Shown: piece by piece, positions 40,195 through 47,502 of the stretch
Layout of the letters: the number at the start of each line of letters is the position of its first letter
How positions within the stretch are numbered: the first letter of the stretch is position 1
Assembly (NCBI GenBank): GCA_964523895.1
Contig: CAZGBJ010000019.1
Span: forward strand, 1-47,502
Source of the DNA: UBA7359 sp964523895
Lineage (GTDB): Bacteria > Pseudomonadota > Gammaproteobacteria > Eutrophobiales > Eutrophobiaceae
Length of the DNA: 47,502 nucleotides
Reading direction: 5' to 3'
Program-made: the position numbers and the translations under genes
The notes under the pieces: generated by a model
What the model was told of the DNA's origin: nothing
Seen by the model: the letters and a program-made list of their open reading frames with translations, nothing else
The model's database searches: none

Positions 40195-41535
40195 TTATTT
40201 GTCTAAACAGTGAGATAGTCGACTTTTACCCTTTTGTTTTTTTAGTGGATATTTCAACGGGTTTTGAAGTGAAATTTGAGGATTATTTTTATAATATTTT
40301 GCTTCAAGCGGATGCCAGAATTTAATTTCCTGGTCTTTTATGACTGGAATTGATTTTAAAATGTAATCGTCACGTTTCGCATTATGCTGACACATACTAA
40401 CAGGACCATCTTGAGTCATGGTATTGAACACACAAGCATCAATGCGTTCTTGTTCAATATGACAAGCATCCATAAAATTATGAATAAAGAACGACAAGCT
40501 GTTTATTTTGCCTTTACTTTTTAGCAGATCATTTTTTATTTTTTTAAATAAACGACATGCCCATTTTGATATTGGCAATATGTAAGCAGGTTGTGACAAA
40601 CTCCAATAAAAAATTTTTGCAGCGGTCTTTAATTTGTATTTTCGATCCAGCGTAATGTGTGCTGTTGCTGTTTGTAATTCACTAATGAAGTCCGATTCAG
40701 CAAACAGGTCATAAGCTTTTCCGTTTGTAATCAAGCTCATAGCATAGCGATTACAATGTTTGTGTCCCGCTTGAATTGCATCATGATTGAGTCTGGTTCC
40801 AAGTGCTTCTTCTATTTCTTTCCAAACAGTATCAGGTGTTATAACAATGTCGCGCTTACCAGCAATGCCACGTCCAATATCTGCTTGTAATTGAAAAGAC
40901 ACGGTTCTAATTGAATCAGCATGTGATTTAAAGAAACGAACCAAATCGGGCACGTCATTAAAATTATCTTTATGTATGGTTGTATTAAACATCACAGAAA
41001 GTCCGGAACCTTTTGTGTTGTTAATGTATTTCAGGCGTGTGTTGTTTAATGATTTTTCATCGGTTGCATGTTTGATGTTCTGTGTTGTGTCGACATGAAA
41101 AGCAACGTCAGTTAATCCTGCTTGCGCTAGTTCAATTAATAACGGGCGTGTCGCACGTATGCCATTGGTCATTAAAGTTGTACGCATGTTTTTTTGTTTA
41201 ATGTAACGAATGATAGAAATAAGTTCGTCACGTTGCCTTAAAGTCGGATCGCCTCCGGTCACTTGTACGTCTGTGTTCGGACCATACAAAGAATAGATTT
41301 GATCAATTCGTCTAAAAATTTCTTCAATTGGAATATCGGCAACAGCTTCGGAATGTTCTGATAGATAGCAAAGTGAGCAATCCAGATTGCAACGTTGTGT
41401 GATCTCAAGTGCAACGCAACCTATCGCCCAGCGCCGTCCCATCAATTGTTGATTTGACCAGCAACCGGTGTCGATCATGGCTTGCTTGGCAGTATCTTTT
41501 GATGTAAACCACTGTTTTTTATAGTGATTTTTCAT
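40195..41535 (-). CDS. Radical SAM protein with a C-terminal Cys-rich region
   Basis: A 446-residue radical SAM enzyme: Cys49-x3-Cys53-x2-Cys56 in RCNLDCSLCY binds the [4Fe-4S] cluster, with the GGDPTLR block near 93 for SAM binding. After the barrel come a basic, partly hydrophobic segment (about 300-345) and a motif FMDACHIEQERIDACVF with a further Cys in SMCQHN. This end motif recalls radical SAM families acting on lipids, such as the tetraether synthase group, but the match is from memory and weak. The gene follows the DUF547 gene by 15 bases, so they are one unit. The substrate is unknown. Confidence 0.85.
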   Translation of the reverse strand: MKNHYKKQWFTSKDTAKQAMIDTGCWSNQQLMGRRWAIGCVALEITQRCNLDCSLCYLSEHSEAVADIPIEEIFRRIDQIYSLYGPNTDVQVTGGDPTLRQRDELISIIRYIKQKNMRTTLMTNGIRATRPLLIELAQAGLTDVAFHVDTTQNIKHATDEKSLNNTRLKYINNTKGSGLSVMFNTTIHKDNFNDVPDLVRFFKSHADSIRTVSFQLQADIGRGIAGKRDIVITPDTVWKEIEEALGTRLNHDAIQAGHKHCNRYAMSLITNGKAYDLFAESDFISELQTATAHITLDRKYKLKTAAKIFYWSLSQPAYILPISKWACRLFKKIKNDLLKSKGKINSLSFFIHNFMDACHIEQERIDACVFNTMTQDGPVSMCQHNAKRDDYILKSIPVIKDQEIKFWHPLEAKYYKNNPQISLQNPLKYPLKKQKGKSRLSHCLDK

Positions 41536-41550
41536 TATAAGAGTTTGTTA

Positions 41551-42339
41551 TTAATGTTTATTCAGGGACCAATCATAATCAAGAAAAATAATACTTATGT
41601 CGTTAGCCGGATTAAATCTTTCTGACTTGGCGGTTAGTAACTTTCGTACCTCAGGATCATCGCTAATATAAGGCGCAATAAAATCTTTTAATGAACCTTG
41701 CTTGCTAAAGTCACCGGTAAACCAGTTAAAGATGGAAGAAATTTCCAGTAACTTTTTGTCTTTATCAAAACGATTTCGTTCCGGATCACGCATAAATTGA
41801 ATGGTGGCTTGTTCGAGTTGTTCATCAAGTTGAGTAGCGATATAAGCACGCTTTTGCAGAGCAGGGCAACCCTTAGAGGCGCAATTTACAGCAAAGTGTA
41901 TGCGTGGTTCATTGTATTTTTCACGCAGAACATCATGTTCGATATAACCAAGACTGGTTTTCTTGCCAAACAGGGTAAAGAATTTTTTATCCCAGGGGCT
42001 GGAAAAAATTAAGCCACCCAGATCGCGTATTGATTCAATATCAGGATAATTATTAACAATAAGTTTTAGGGTAAACGCGTTATAGGCATTAATCAGAAAA
42101 GCGAGTTGTTGATTTTTATCCCAACTATCAAAATCCTGTTTTGTAACAGCTTCGAGCTGCGTAAGATAACTATCAAGCATTAGCGGATTAGCTTTAAGAT
42201 AGTCGTAATCGACAAAGGTTTGTGGTCCTTTCTCAGTGACAACGGTGTTTAATAGTTTATCAAAGGCCTGGTGGCTATGATCAAATGCGTAAGTCGGCAG
42301 TGACAATAAAAATAATAATAAAAGGAGGAGGTGGCGCAT
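41551..42339 (-). CDS. Exported DUF547 protein
   Basis: A 262-residue periplasmic protein. The signal peptide is a run of leucines ending Pro-Thr-Tyr-Ala at residue 18. DUF547 hallmarks are FLINAYNAFTLKL near 85 and RIHFAVNCASKGCPAL near 145, with a Cys pair. The function of the family is unknown; it has a papain-like or transglutaminase-like look. AGGAGGAGG precedes the start. It forms an operon with the radical SAM gene. Confidence 0.88.
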   Translation of the reverse strand: MRHLLLLLLFLLSLPTYAFDHSHQAFDKLLNTVVTEKGPQTFVDYDYLKANPLMLDSYLTQLEAVTKQDFDSWDKNQQLAFLINAYNAFTLKLIVNNYPDIESIRDLGGLIFSSPWDKKFFTLFGKKTSLGYIEHDVLREKYNEPRIHFAVNCASKGCPALQKRAYIATQLDEQLEQATIQFMRDPERNRFDKDKKLLEISSIFNWFTGDFSKQGSLKDFIAPYISDDPEVRKLLTAKSERFNPANDISIIFLDYDWSLNKH

Positions 42340-42454
42340 TGTTTTTATATTTATTAGTGGATGTTAATGCGTATTGACCAAGATAACGGCGTTAAGTTTC
42401 TCCTGATTGATTATTTTTAGGATATTAGCTCAGATTTTGTCTGACTGAATTTAG

Positions 42455-42694
42455 TTAAAGTTTTGAATGACTACCATCACACAGTGGAGTATTTTCCGTT
42501 TGTTTACAGGCACAGAACCAGACAGTCTTTGATTCTGTTGCCTTGTATTGTATTGGTGAGAATTCTGTGCCGCTATGGGAACCATCGCAAAAGGGCTGCT
42601 TTTTACTTTTTCCACAGGCGCACCACCAGTAATCTTTGCCGTCTTCAACATCAATAGAAATAGGTTCTTTTTGTGGAATTTCTGCTGTGCTCAT
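42455..42694 (-). CDS. Two-domain CDGSH iron-sulfur protein
   Basis: A 79-residue protein with two CDGSH [2Fe-2S] motifs: Cys25, Cys27, Cys36, His40 and Cys61, Cys63, Cys72, His76. The 3-Cys/1-His ligation is that of mitoNEET-type proteins; bacterial tandem forms are small soluble redox or cluster-carrier proteins. It lies upstream of the DUF547/radical SAM pair on the same strand, 115 bases away, so joint transcription is possible. Confidence 0.93.
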   Translation of the reverse strand: MSTAEIPQKEPISIDVEDGKDYWWCACGKSKKQPFCDGSHSGTEFSPIQYKATESKTVWFCACKQTENTPLCDGSHSKL

Positions 42695-42794
42695 TATTGT
42701 TTCTCCGTTACAAAAGATTGATAAACAGAGTTTATTTAAAAAACTATTAAACTGCGAGTATTAGAAGAGGATCAGAAAATAAAAAGAACGCAAT

Positions 42795-43487
42795 TTATGG
42801 TAGATAAAGTGAAAAACAGCCGCCGCCATCAATGCCATCATTAGTCGTTGTTATATAACCATTTTTTCCTTTATTTTTATGAAGTTCCGCGACTAGTTTA
42901 GAGAAATAAAGGCCGAGGCCGGTATTTGCTTTATCAAAAGAAATATTTGTTTGAAGATTATCTTCGTCATGAGTGACAATCATGTTTTCAGGATAGCCAG
43001 GGCCATTATCCTGTATTTTGATAACAAGGTAGCCTTCTTCTTTAACGGCGGATATCAATAATTTATCTTTTGTATATTTATAAAGATTATTAACCACATT
43101 ACTGATAACGCCGGTGATTAGATCGCGATCAAAAAACCAGTAGAGATCGTCATTACATTCCAAGGCTTCCTTTATGTTTCGATTACGGATCATGTTTTCA
43201 TGTTGGCTAATATTTTCTTGCAGAAACTCGCGTACAGAATACTCATCAATATTCGCGCTGTATTGGTCATTATTAATTCGATATATTGCCAGTAAGCCAA
43301 CCAGATCATCGTTGACGCGTTTGCCTTCATACTGAATTTGAGAAAAGATTTTATTCGTGGTGTTGTTTTCGTCAGAAGTGGATAAAACCTGGTCGATAGA
43401 ATTTAGTAACATATTCAGTGAATTTTTCACTTCATGAATAGAGTTAGCCAAAAGGGTGGAATAATCAAATTCAGGTGTCGTGCTCAT
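42795..43487 (-). CDS. Sensor-less histidine kinase
   Basis: A 230-residue soluble kinase. The ATG at 43487 (MSTTPEFDY) is preferred over a longer frame starting inside the upstream gene because AGGATA lies before it. The phosphoacceptor is His18 in SIHEVKNSL. ATP-binding boxes are ISNVVNNLYKYT (N box, Asn133/134), DNGPGYPE (G1, Asp160) and TGLGLYFSKLVAEL (G2). There is no membrane or input domain. It lies 25 bases after the response regulator-TPR gene, which is its likely partner. Confidence 0.88.
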   Translation of the reverse strand: MSTTPEFDYSTLLANSIHEVKNSLNMLLNSIDQVLSTSDENNTTNKIFSQIQYEGKRVNDDLVGLLAIYRINNDQYSANIDEYSVREFLQENISQHENMIRNRNIKEALECNDDLYWFFDRDLITGVISNVVNNLYKYTKDKLLISAVKEEGYLVIKIQDNGPGYPENMIVTHDEDNLQTNISFDKANTGLGLYFSKLVAELHKNKGKNGYITTTNDGIDGGGCFSLYLP

Positions 43488-43512
43488 GATATTATATCCT
43501 GTGTTTATATAT

Positions 43513-45144
43513 TCAGGCTGCCTTTGTCTCTGCTTTAGCACTGATTTGTTGCAGCATTTCCATTAATTCATGATACTTCTTGTTTGAAGGATCAATTTTA
43601 TGTACACGTTCAAGATAGTTTGCTACACGCGAAGAATATTTTTTAATTTTTCCCGTTTTTTGCATTTGCATCAAAATTGAATAAGCGGTATTTAGATTGA
43701 CAACTATATTGTCAGGCATGCCACGTGCAGCTTTCATAAAAAGCTCTATAGATTCTTCCAGCTTTCCTTCTTTTAATAAATGTGCGCCTTTATTATTGAT
43801 ATCGACTATTTCGTTTGTGGTTTTTTCAATTAGCGCATTACCTGCATCTGATTTTCCTGCGGCTGAATAAATTTCCTTTGTTTTTTCTATCAGCTTCTTA
43901 TCATCATGATTGTTGCGAATAAGATTCCTGGTGATTTCAGCTGCTTCATCATCTTTGCCAGAGGATAAACATAAGTCAGTTAATTCGAGTGCAATATCGG
44001 TAGAAAGCCCTTGCGGATTTTGCTTAAATAAATTTAATGCATCTTGCAGTGTTTTTTCAGCTGATGTTTGATCACCTTTTGATGTATGAATCATGCCTGT
44101 GGTTATCGCGGCAACCATTTCGGCATTTGCGTTATTTTTGAAATCTTTGTTAATTTTTTCTACGACATTAAATGCCTCATCAGCTTTGCCTGACTCTACC
44201 AGTGTTTTAGCAAGCGCATTATAATCATCCGCTTTTTTATAACAGGAATGTTGTCCGACCTGTATAGCATGTTCATACGCTTTTTGTGCTGCATCGATAT
44301 CGTTATTTTTATAGGCGACTTCGGCGAGATTGCGTTGTCGCAATAATGATTTTGGTGATTTAGCTACACCAATATTCAGCATTTCCTGCGCTTTGCCAAA
44401 TTCATTCATCGCTTCATAGGTTTTTGCCAGCCAATCGTAAGCGGTTACATTGGATGAATTTTCCTTAATTAAACCTTCAAGCACTTCAATTGCTTCATCG
44501 TAATTTTGTTGGAAATATCGAACTTTACCCAAAGACAAATAAGCCCAGGGAATATCCCGTTCTTCAATAATATCTTCATAAAGATCCGCTGCTTTTTCAT
44601 ATTCACCAATATTACTTAATTGCTCACCTTTGATTTTGAGTAAATCGAGCCTGTTTGACGCTTTGTTGTTAAGTAATTTGTCACAAAGTTGTATAGCGCC
44701 TGCATAATTATTGACAGATAGGGCCTGTGATATTTCATTCAGATTTTCCTTCTTTTCCAGTTGCTTTTTAAGACGTGCGTGAATGACGGTGCGATTAAAA
44801 GGTTTGGAGATGTATTCATCGGGTAGATATTCGATAGCACCCATGACCATATCGGAGGTGTTTTCTGCCGTTGCCATTATGTAAATTGAGGAATAAGCGA
44901 GCAGTTCCAGGTGCTTTGCTTCTTCAAGAATTTGCTGTCCATCTTTGCCTTTGCCGAGGTTGTAATCACAAAAAACAACATCAATTTTGTTTTCTTCCAT
45001 GCACTCAATAGCTTCTATGCCATTTTGAGCAAGCTTGATAAGGTCAGGTGCTAATGGCTCTATCATTTTCCGTAACATGACTCGCATCTCCTGAAAATCA
45101 TCAATGATCAGGACTTTTTTCCCTTTTAAACTCCAGATAGCCAT
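43513..45144 (-). CDS. Response regulator with TPR output
   Basis: A 543-residue protein. A receiver domain (about 8-125) has Asp15/Asp16, phosphoacceptor Asp60 in FCDYNLGKGKDG, Thr92 and Lys114. About ten tetratricopeptide repeats then fill residues 140-530 (for example AADLYEDI, AIEVLEGLI, AQKAYEHAIQVG). TPRs make protein contacts; there is no DNA-binding domain, so output is probably by protein interaction. It is followed by the sensor-less kinase gene. The partner system is not visible. Confidence 0.92.
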   Translation of the reverse strand: MAIWSLKGKKVLIIDDFQEMRVMLRKMIEPLAPDLIKLAQNGIEAIECMEENKIDVVFCDYNLGKGKDGQQILEEAKHLELLAYSSIYIMATAENTSDMVMGAIEYLPDEYISKPFNRTVIHARLKKQLEKKENLNEISQALSVNNYAGAIQLCDKLLNNKASNRLDLLKIKGEQLSNIGEYEKAADLYEDIIEERDIPWAYLSLGKVRYFQQNYDEAIEVLEGLIKENSSNVTAYDWLAKTYEAMNEFGKAQEMLNIGVAKSPKSLLRQRNLAEVAYKNNDIDAAQKAYEHAIQVGQHSCYKKADDYNALAKTLVESGKADEAFNVVEKINKDFKNNANAEMVAAITTGMIHTSKGDQTSAEKTLQDALNLFKQNPQGLSTDIALELTDLCLSSGKDDEAAEITRNLIRNNHDDKKLIEKTKEIYSAAGKSDAGNALIEKTTNEIVDINNKGAHLLKEGKLEESIELFMKAARGMPDNIVVNLNTAYSILMQMQKTGKIKKYSSRVANYLERVHKIDPSNKKYHELMEMLQQISAKAETKAA

Positions 45145-45409
45145 AATTTTTCCTACTAGATAGTGTTTGGAATTATTGTCGTATTCAAAGTTAACGGCAG
45201 TTTTAAGGCAAATCTTTAGAGATTTCAGGAGGTTTGCAGATAAATCTATAAATAAGGGATATTTTAAGAAACAGTTTAAAAAATAATACGTTATATGAAT
45301 AACATTGATTGATAGGCGCCAAATTGTTAATTCATTAAGTTTCCTATTTAATTTAGGAGTATTATCTTTAAAAAAAATAATTTACTAGATTTAGAGAGGG
45401 GCATAAAAA

Positions 45410-47502
45410 ATGAGCGCGAATCCTAAAGTTGAAACCGCCTTTGGCGGCTGTCCACATGATTGTCCCGACACCTGTGCCATGGTCTTCGATATCGAGGACG
45501 GCAAGGTCATTGGTGTTCACGGCAATAAAGAGCACCCGATGACTCGTGGTGGTCTCTGCGTCAAATTAAAAGATTACGAAAAACGGCATTATCATCCTGA
45601 TCGCATCCTGCACCCTATGAAGCGTGTCGGAGCCAAAGGCAGCAAACAATTCGAACAAATCAGCTGGGACGAAGCCATCGATACCATTGCGGATAAATGG
45701 AAAGCCCTGATCGAAGAATTTGGTCCACAATCTATCCTGCCAGTCAGTTATTTGGGGCACCAAGGTTTGGTACACGGTTTAAATGGCGGCGATGCCTTCT
45801 TTAATAAAATGGGTGCGACCGTTTGTGAACGTACTTATTGTGGTGAAGGTTCTTGTACCGCCTGGTTATTAACTGTCGGCCCGACTGCCGGTGTCGATGT
45901 CGAAAGCTATATTCATTCTAAATATATTGTCATCTGGGCCTGTAATAGTGTCAGTACCAATCTGCATCACTGGGCAATTGTTAAAGATGCACAACAAAAA
46001 GGCGCCAAGGTCGTTGTAATCGATGCCTATAAATCAAAAACAGCGAAACAGGCGGACTGGCATATCGCACCAAAACCATCAACAGATGGTGCATTAGCAA
46101 TGGCGGTCATTAACAGCATTATCGAACAGGGTCTGGTTGACCAGGATTATGTTGATAATTACACCGAGGGCTACGAAGACCTCGCTGAACATGCCAAGAA
46201 ACATACCCCGGAATGGGCGGAAGAAATCACCGGTGTTCCTGCTGATGATATTCGAAAACTCGCCAAGGAAATCGCTACTGAACAACCCGCAGCCATTCGT
46301 ATGGGTGTAGGTCTGGAACGTCATTATGGTGGTGGTCAAACCATCCGTGCGGTTACCTGTATTCCAGCACTAACAGGCGCATGGCGTCATGTTGGCGGCG
46401 GTGTCACGCAATTCCCGGTTTGGGAACACCCATACAAATTTGATGTTATCTGCGCACCTGAATTAATTCCTGAAGGCACGCAAGTAGTGAGTATCCTGCA
46501 ATTAGGTCGGGCGTTAACAGGCGAACAAGATTTAAAAACGCCAATTAAATCTGTCATGACCTGGAATACCAATCCGGTAACGCAATCACCGGAAGCGGAT
46601 AAGGTCGTTGCAGGTCTGGAACAAGAAGATATCTTCCATGTTGCTGCCGATCATTTTATTACCGATACCGCATCGTACGCCGATATCGTGTTACCGGCTT
46701 CCATGGGTGCAGAGATGGAAGACATCATTCTTTCATGGGGACATTTGTACCTGACCTACAATGCCAAGAGCGTGGAATCGCCGGGAGAATGCTTACCCAA
46801 TAATGAAATCTTCCGTCGTTTAGCAGAAAAAATGGGCTACGACGAAGACCGTTTGAAATGGTCGGATTCAGAATGCCTGGAAAACTTTGTTGATTGGGAT
46901 TCACCTGCCTGTGACGGTATTGATTTGGAATATTTACGCAATAACGGCTTTGCCCGTTTAACAGTGGGAACGAAAGATGATCGTTGTCCGCATAAAGAAG
47001 GTAACTTCCCAACAGAAAATGGTAAGTGTAATTTCAAGGTCGAAGGCGCAAAGAACTTTGTCGCACCTCCGTTCAGACAAATGTACGAAGGTTTTCAACC
47101 GGGAGAAGATATCGATCCTTTACCAGACTACATGGATCCGTATGAACGACCCGAAACCAATCCGGAAATGGCAAAGAAATATCCATTAAACATTGTCACG
47201 CCAAAGAGCCATGCCTTTCTGAATTCCTGTTATGCCAACATGAAACAGAAAGAGCAGGGCGATCAATTCGTCATTATGAATCCTGCTGATGCCGGGTCAC
47301 GCAGTATTAATGATGGTGATCAAGTAAAAGTGTTTAACGATCGCGGTGCGTTTGAAGGCGTCGCAAAAGTGACTGATGATGTGAACGCAGGTGTCTGTGT
47401 AGCAACACTCGGTTACTGGCGACAGTTGAACAAAGGAACAGTGAACATCATTAGCTCAGCAGAGTTTGCTGACATGGGACATGCACCCACGTTCTTCGAT
47501 AA
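45410..47502 (+). CDS. Molybdopterin oxidoreductase of the DMSO-reductase superfamily (3' end missing)
   Basis: 697 codons are visible and the frame is open at the window edge. The last residues (GHAPTFFD) look like the usual end of the family, so only a few codons are lost. The N-terminal cluster is Cys14-x3-Cys18-x3-Cys22-x27-Cys50 in GGCPHDCPDTC and GLC. Cys144 in ERTYCGEGSC is the likely metal ligand. The C-terminal dinucleotide-binding domain begins near 590. The substrate is unknown; relatives with CPHDCPDTC are varied BisC-type enzymes. No signal peptide is seen. GAGAGGGG precedes the ATG. The coding sequence is markedly richer in G+C than the other genes here. Confidence 0.9.
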   Translation, partial: MSANPKVETAFGGCPHDCPDTCAMVFDIEDGKVIGVHGNKEHPMTRGGLCVKLKDYEKRHYHPDRILHPMKRVGAKGSKQFEQISWDEAIDTIADKWKALIEEFGPQSILPVSYLGHQGLVHGLNGGDAFFNKMGATVCERTYCGEGSCTAWLLTVGPTAGVDVESYIHSKYIVIWACNSVSTNLHHWAIVKDAQQKGAKVVVIDAYKSKTAKQADWHIAPKPSTDGALAMAVINSIIEQGLVDQDYVDNYTEGYEDLAEHAKKHTPEWAEEITGVPADDIRKLAKEIATEQPAAIRMGVGLERHYGGGQTIRAVTCIPALTGAWRHVGGGVTQFPVWEHPYKFDVICAPELIPEGTQVVSILQLGRALTGEQDLKTPIKSVMTWNTNPVTQSPEADKVVAGLEQEDIFHVAADHFITDTASYADIVLPASMGAEMEDIILSWGHLYLTYNAKSVESPGECLPNNEIFRRLAEKMGYDEDRLKWSDSECLENFVDWDSPACDGIDLEYLRNNGFARLTVGTKDDRCPHKEGNFPTENGKCNFKVEGAKNFVAPPFRQMYEGFQPGEDIDPLPDYMDPYERPETNPEMAKKYPLNIVTPKSHAFLNSCYANMKQKEQGDQFVIMNPADAGSRSINDGDQVKVFNDRGAFEGVAKVTDDVNAGVCVATLGYWRQLNKGTVNIISSAEFADMGHAPTFFD

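Noticed and set aside
46725..47012. Antisense frames in the molybdopterin oxidoreductase gene
   Set aside because: They are shadows of a long, well-supported gene and have no start signals.

Overview
This window is a densely packed methylotrophy island from an AT-rich bacterium. It carries a lanthanide-type methanol dehydrogenase (XoxF), a formaldehyde-activating enzyme (Fae), a complete tetrahydromethanopterin (H4MPT) pathway (MtdB, Mch, Fhc), an NAD-linked formate dehydrogenase, and cofactor-synthesis genes for H4MPT and methanofuran (MFR). The protein styles (FdxA, NrdA with two ATP-cones, the DUF547 protein, the response regulator with TPRs) fit a proteobacterium, most likely a gammaproteobacterial methylotroph. 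That placement is inference. I recognise no 16S or other taxonomic marker.

Layout. 1-116: start of an exported protein, running off the left edge (-). 117-776: long structured leader of xoxF. 777-5506 (+): xoxF, a pseudoazurin-like copper protein where cytochrome xoxG would be expected, xoxJ and an unknown exported protein. 5626-22167 (-): a run of thirteen genes holding TWO sets of Fhc/Fwd genes. Reading in the direction of transcription: fwdD-like, fhcB2, a gap with a MITE-like palindrome, fhcA2, fhcD2, fhcC2, ferredoxin fdxA, ferredoxin-NADP reductase, fhcB1, fhcA1, fhcD1, fhcC1, and a two-subunit formate dehydrogenase. 22341-28944 (+): beta-RFAP synthase, mtdB, ATP-grasp, mch, ATP-grasp, CitG-like, fae. 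29135-29839 (-): HisA-like protein. 29848-33830 (+): a third ATP-grasp, mfnF, pabB, mfnE. 34050-35231 (+): chemotaxis receptor. 35439-45144 (-): small protein, nrdB, nrdA, radical SAM, DUF547, CDGSH, histidine kinase, response regulator with TPRs. 45410-47502 (+): a molybdopterin oxidoreductase cut by the right edge and richer in G+C than its surroundings.

How it works together. Methanol is oxidised by XoxF. Fae condenses formaldehyde with H4MPT. MtdB and Mch take it to formyl-H4MPT, and FhcD moves the formyl group to MFR. From there the two Fhc sets look different. FhcB1 has lost the three residues equivalent to the archaeal formyl-MFR dehydrogenase Cys-His-Arg active site (here Ala-Leu-Ala), and set 1 is translationally coupled to formate dehydrogenase: the known hydrolytic route, formyl-MFR to formate to CO2 plus NADH. 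FhcB2 keeps Cys120-His121-Arg293, is preceded by a separate FwdD-like molybdopterin-binding subunit, and is followed by a two-cluster ferredoxin and a ferredoxin-NADP reductase. Set 2 therefore looks like a genuine redox-active formylmethanofuran dehydrogenase wired to NADP(H) in a bacterium. This is the most interesting feature of the window.

Non-coding structure is also rich. There are families of small hairpins with ANGGA loops (CsrA-site-like) after xoxF, fae and the chemotaxis gene. The xoxF leader can form two mutually incompatible (pseudoknot-type) stems and holds a possible 45-codon reading frame. A pair of NrdR-type palindromes and a perfect DnaA box lie in front of nrdA.
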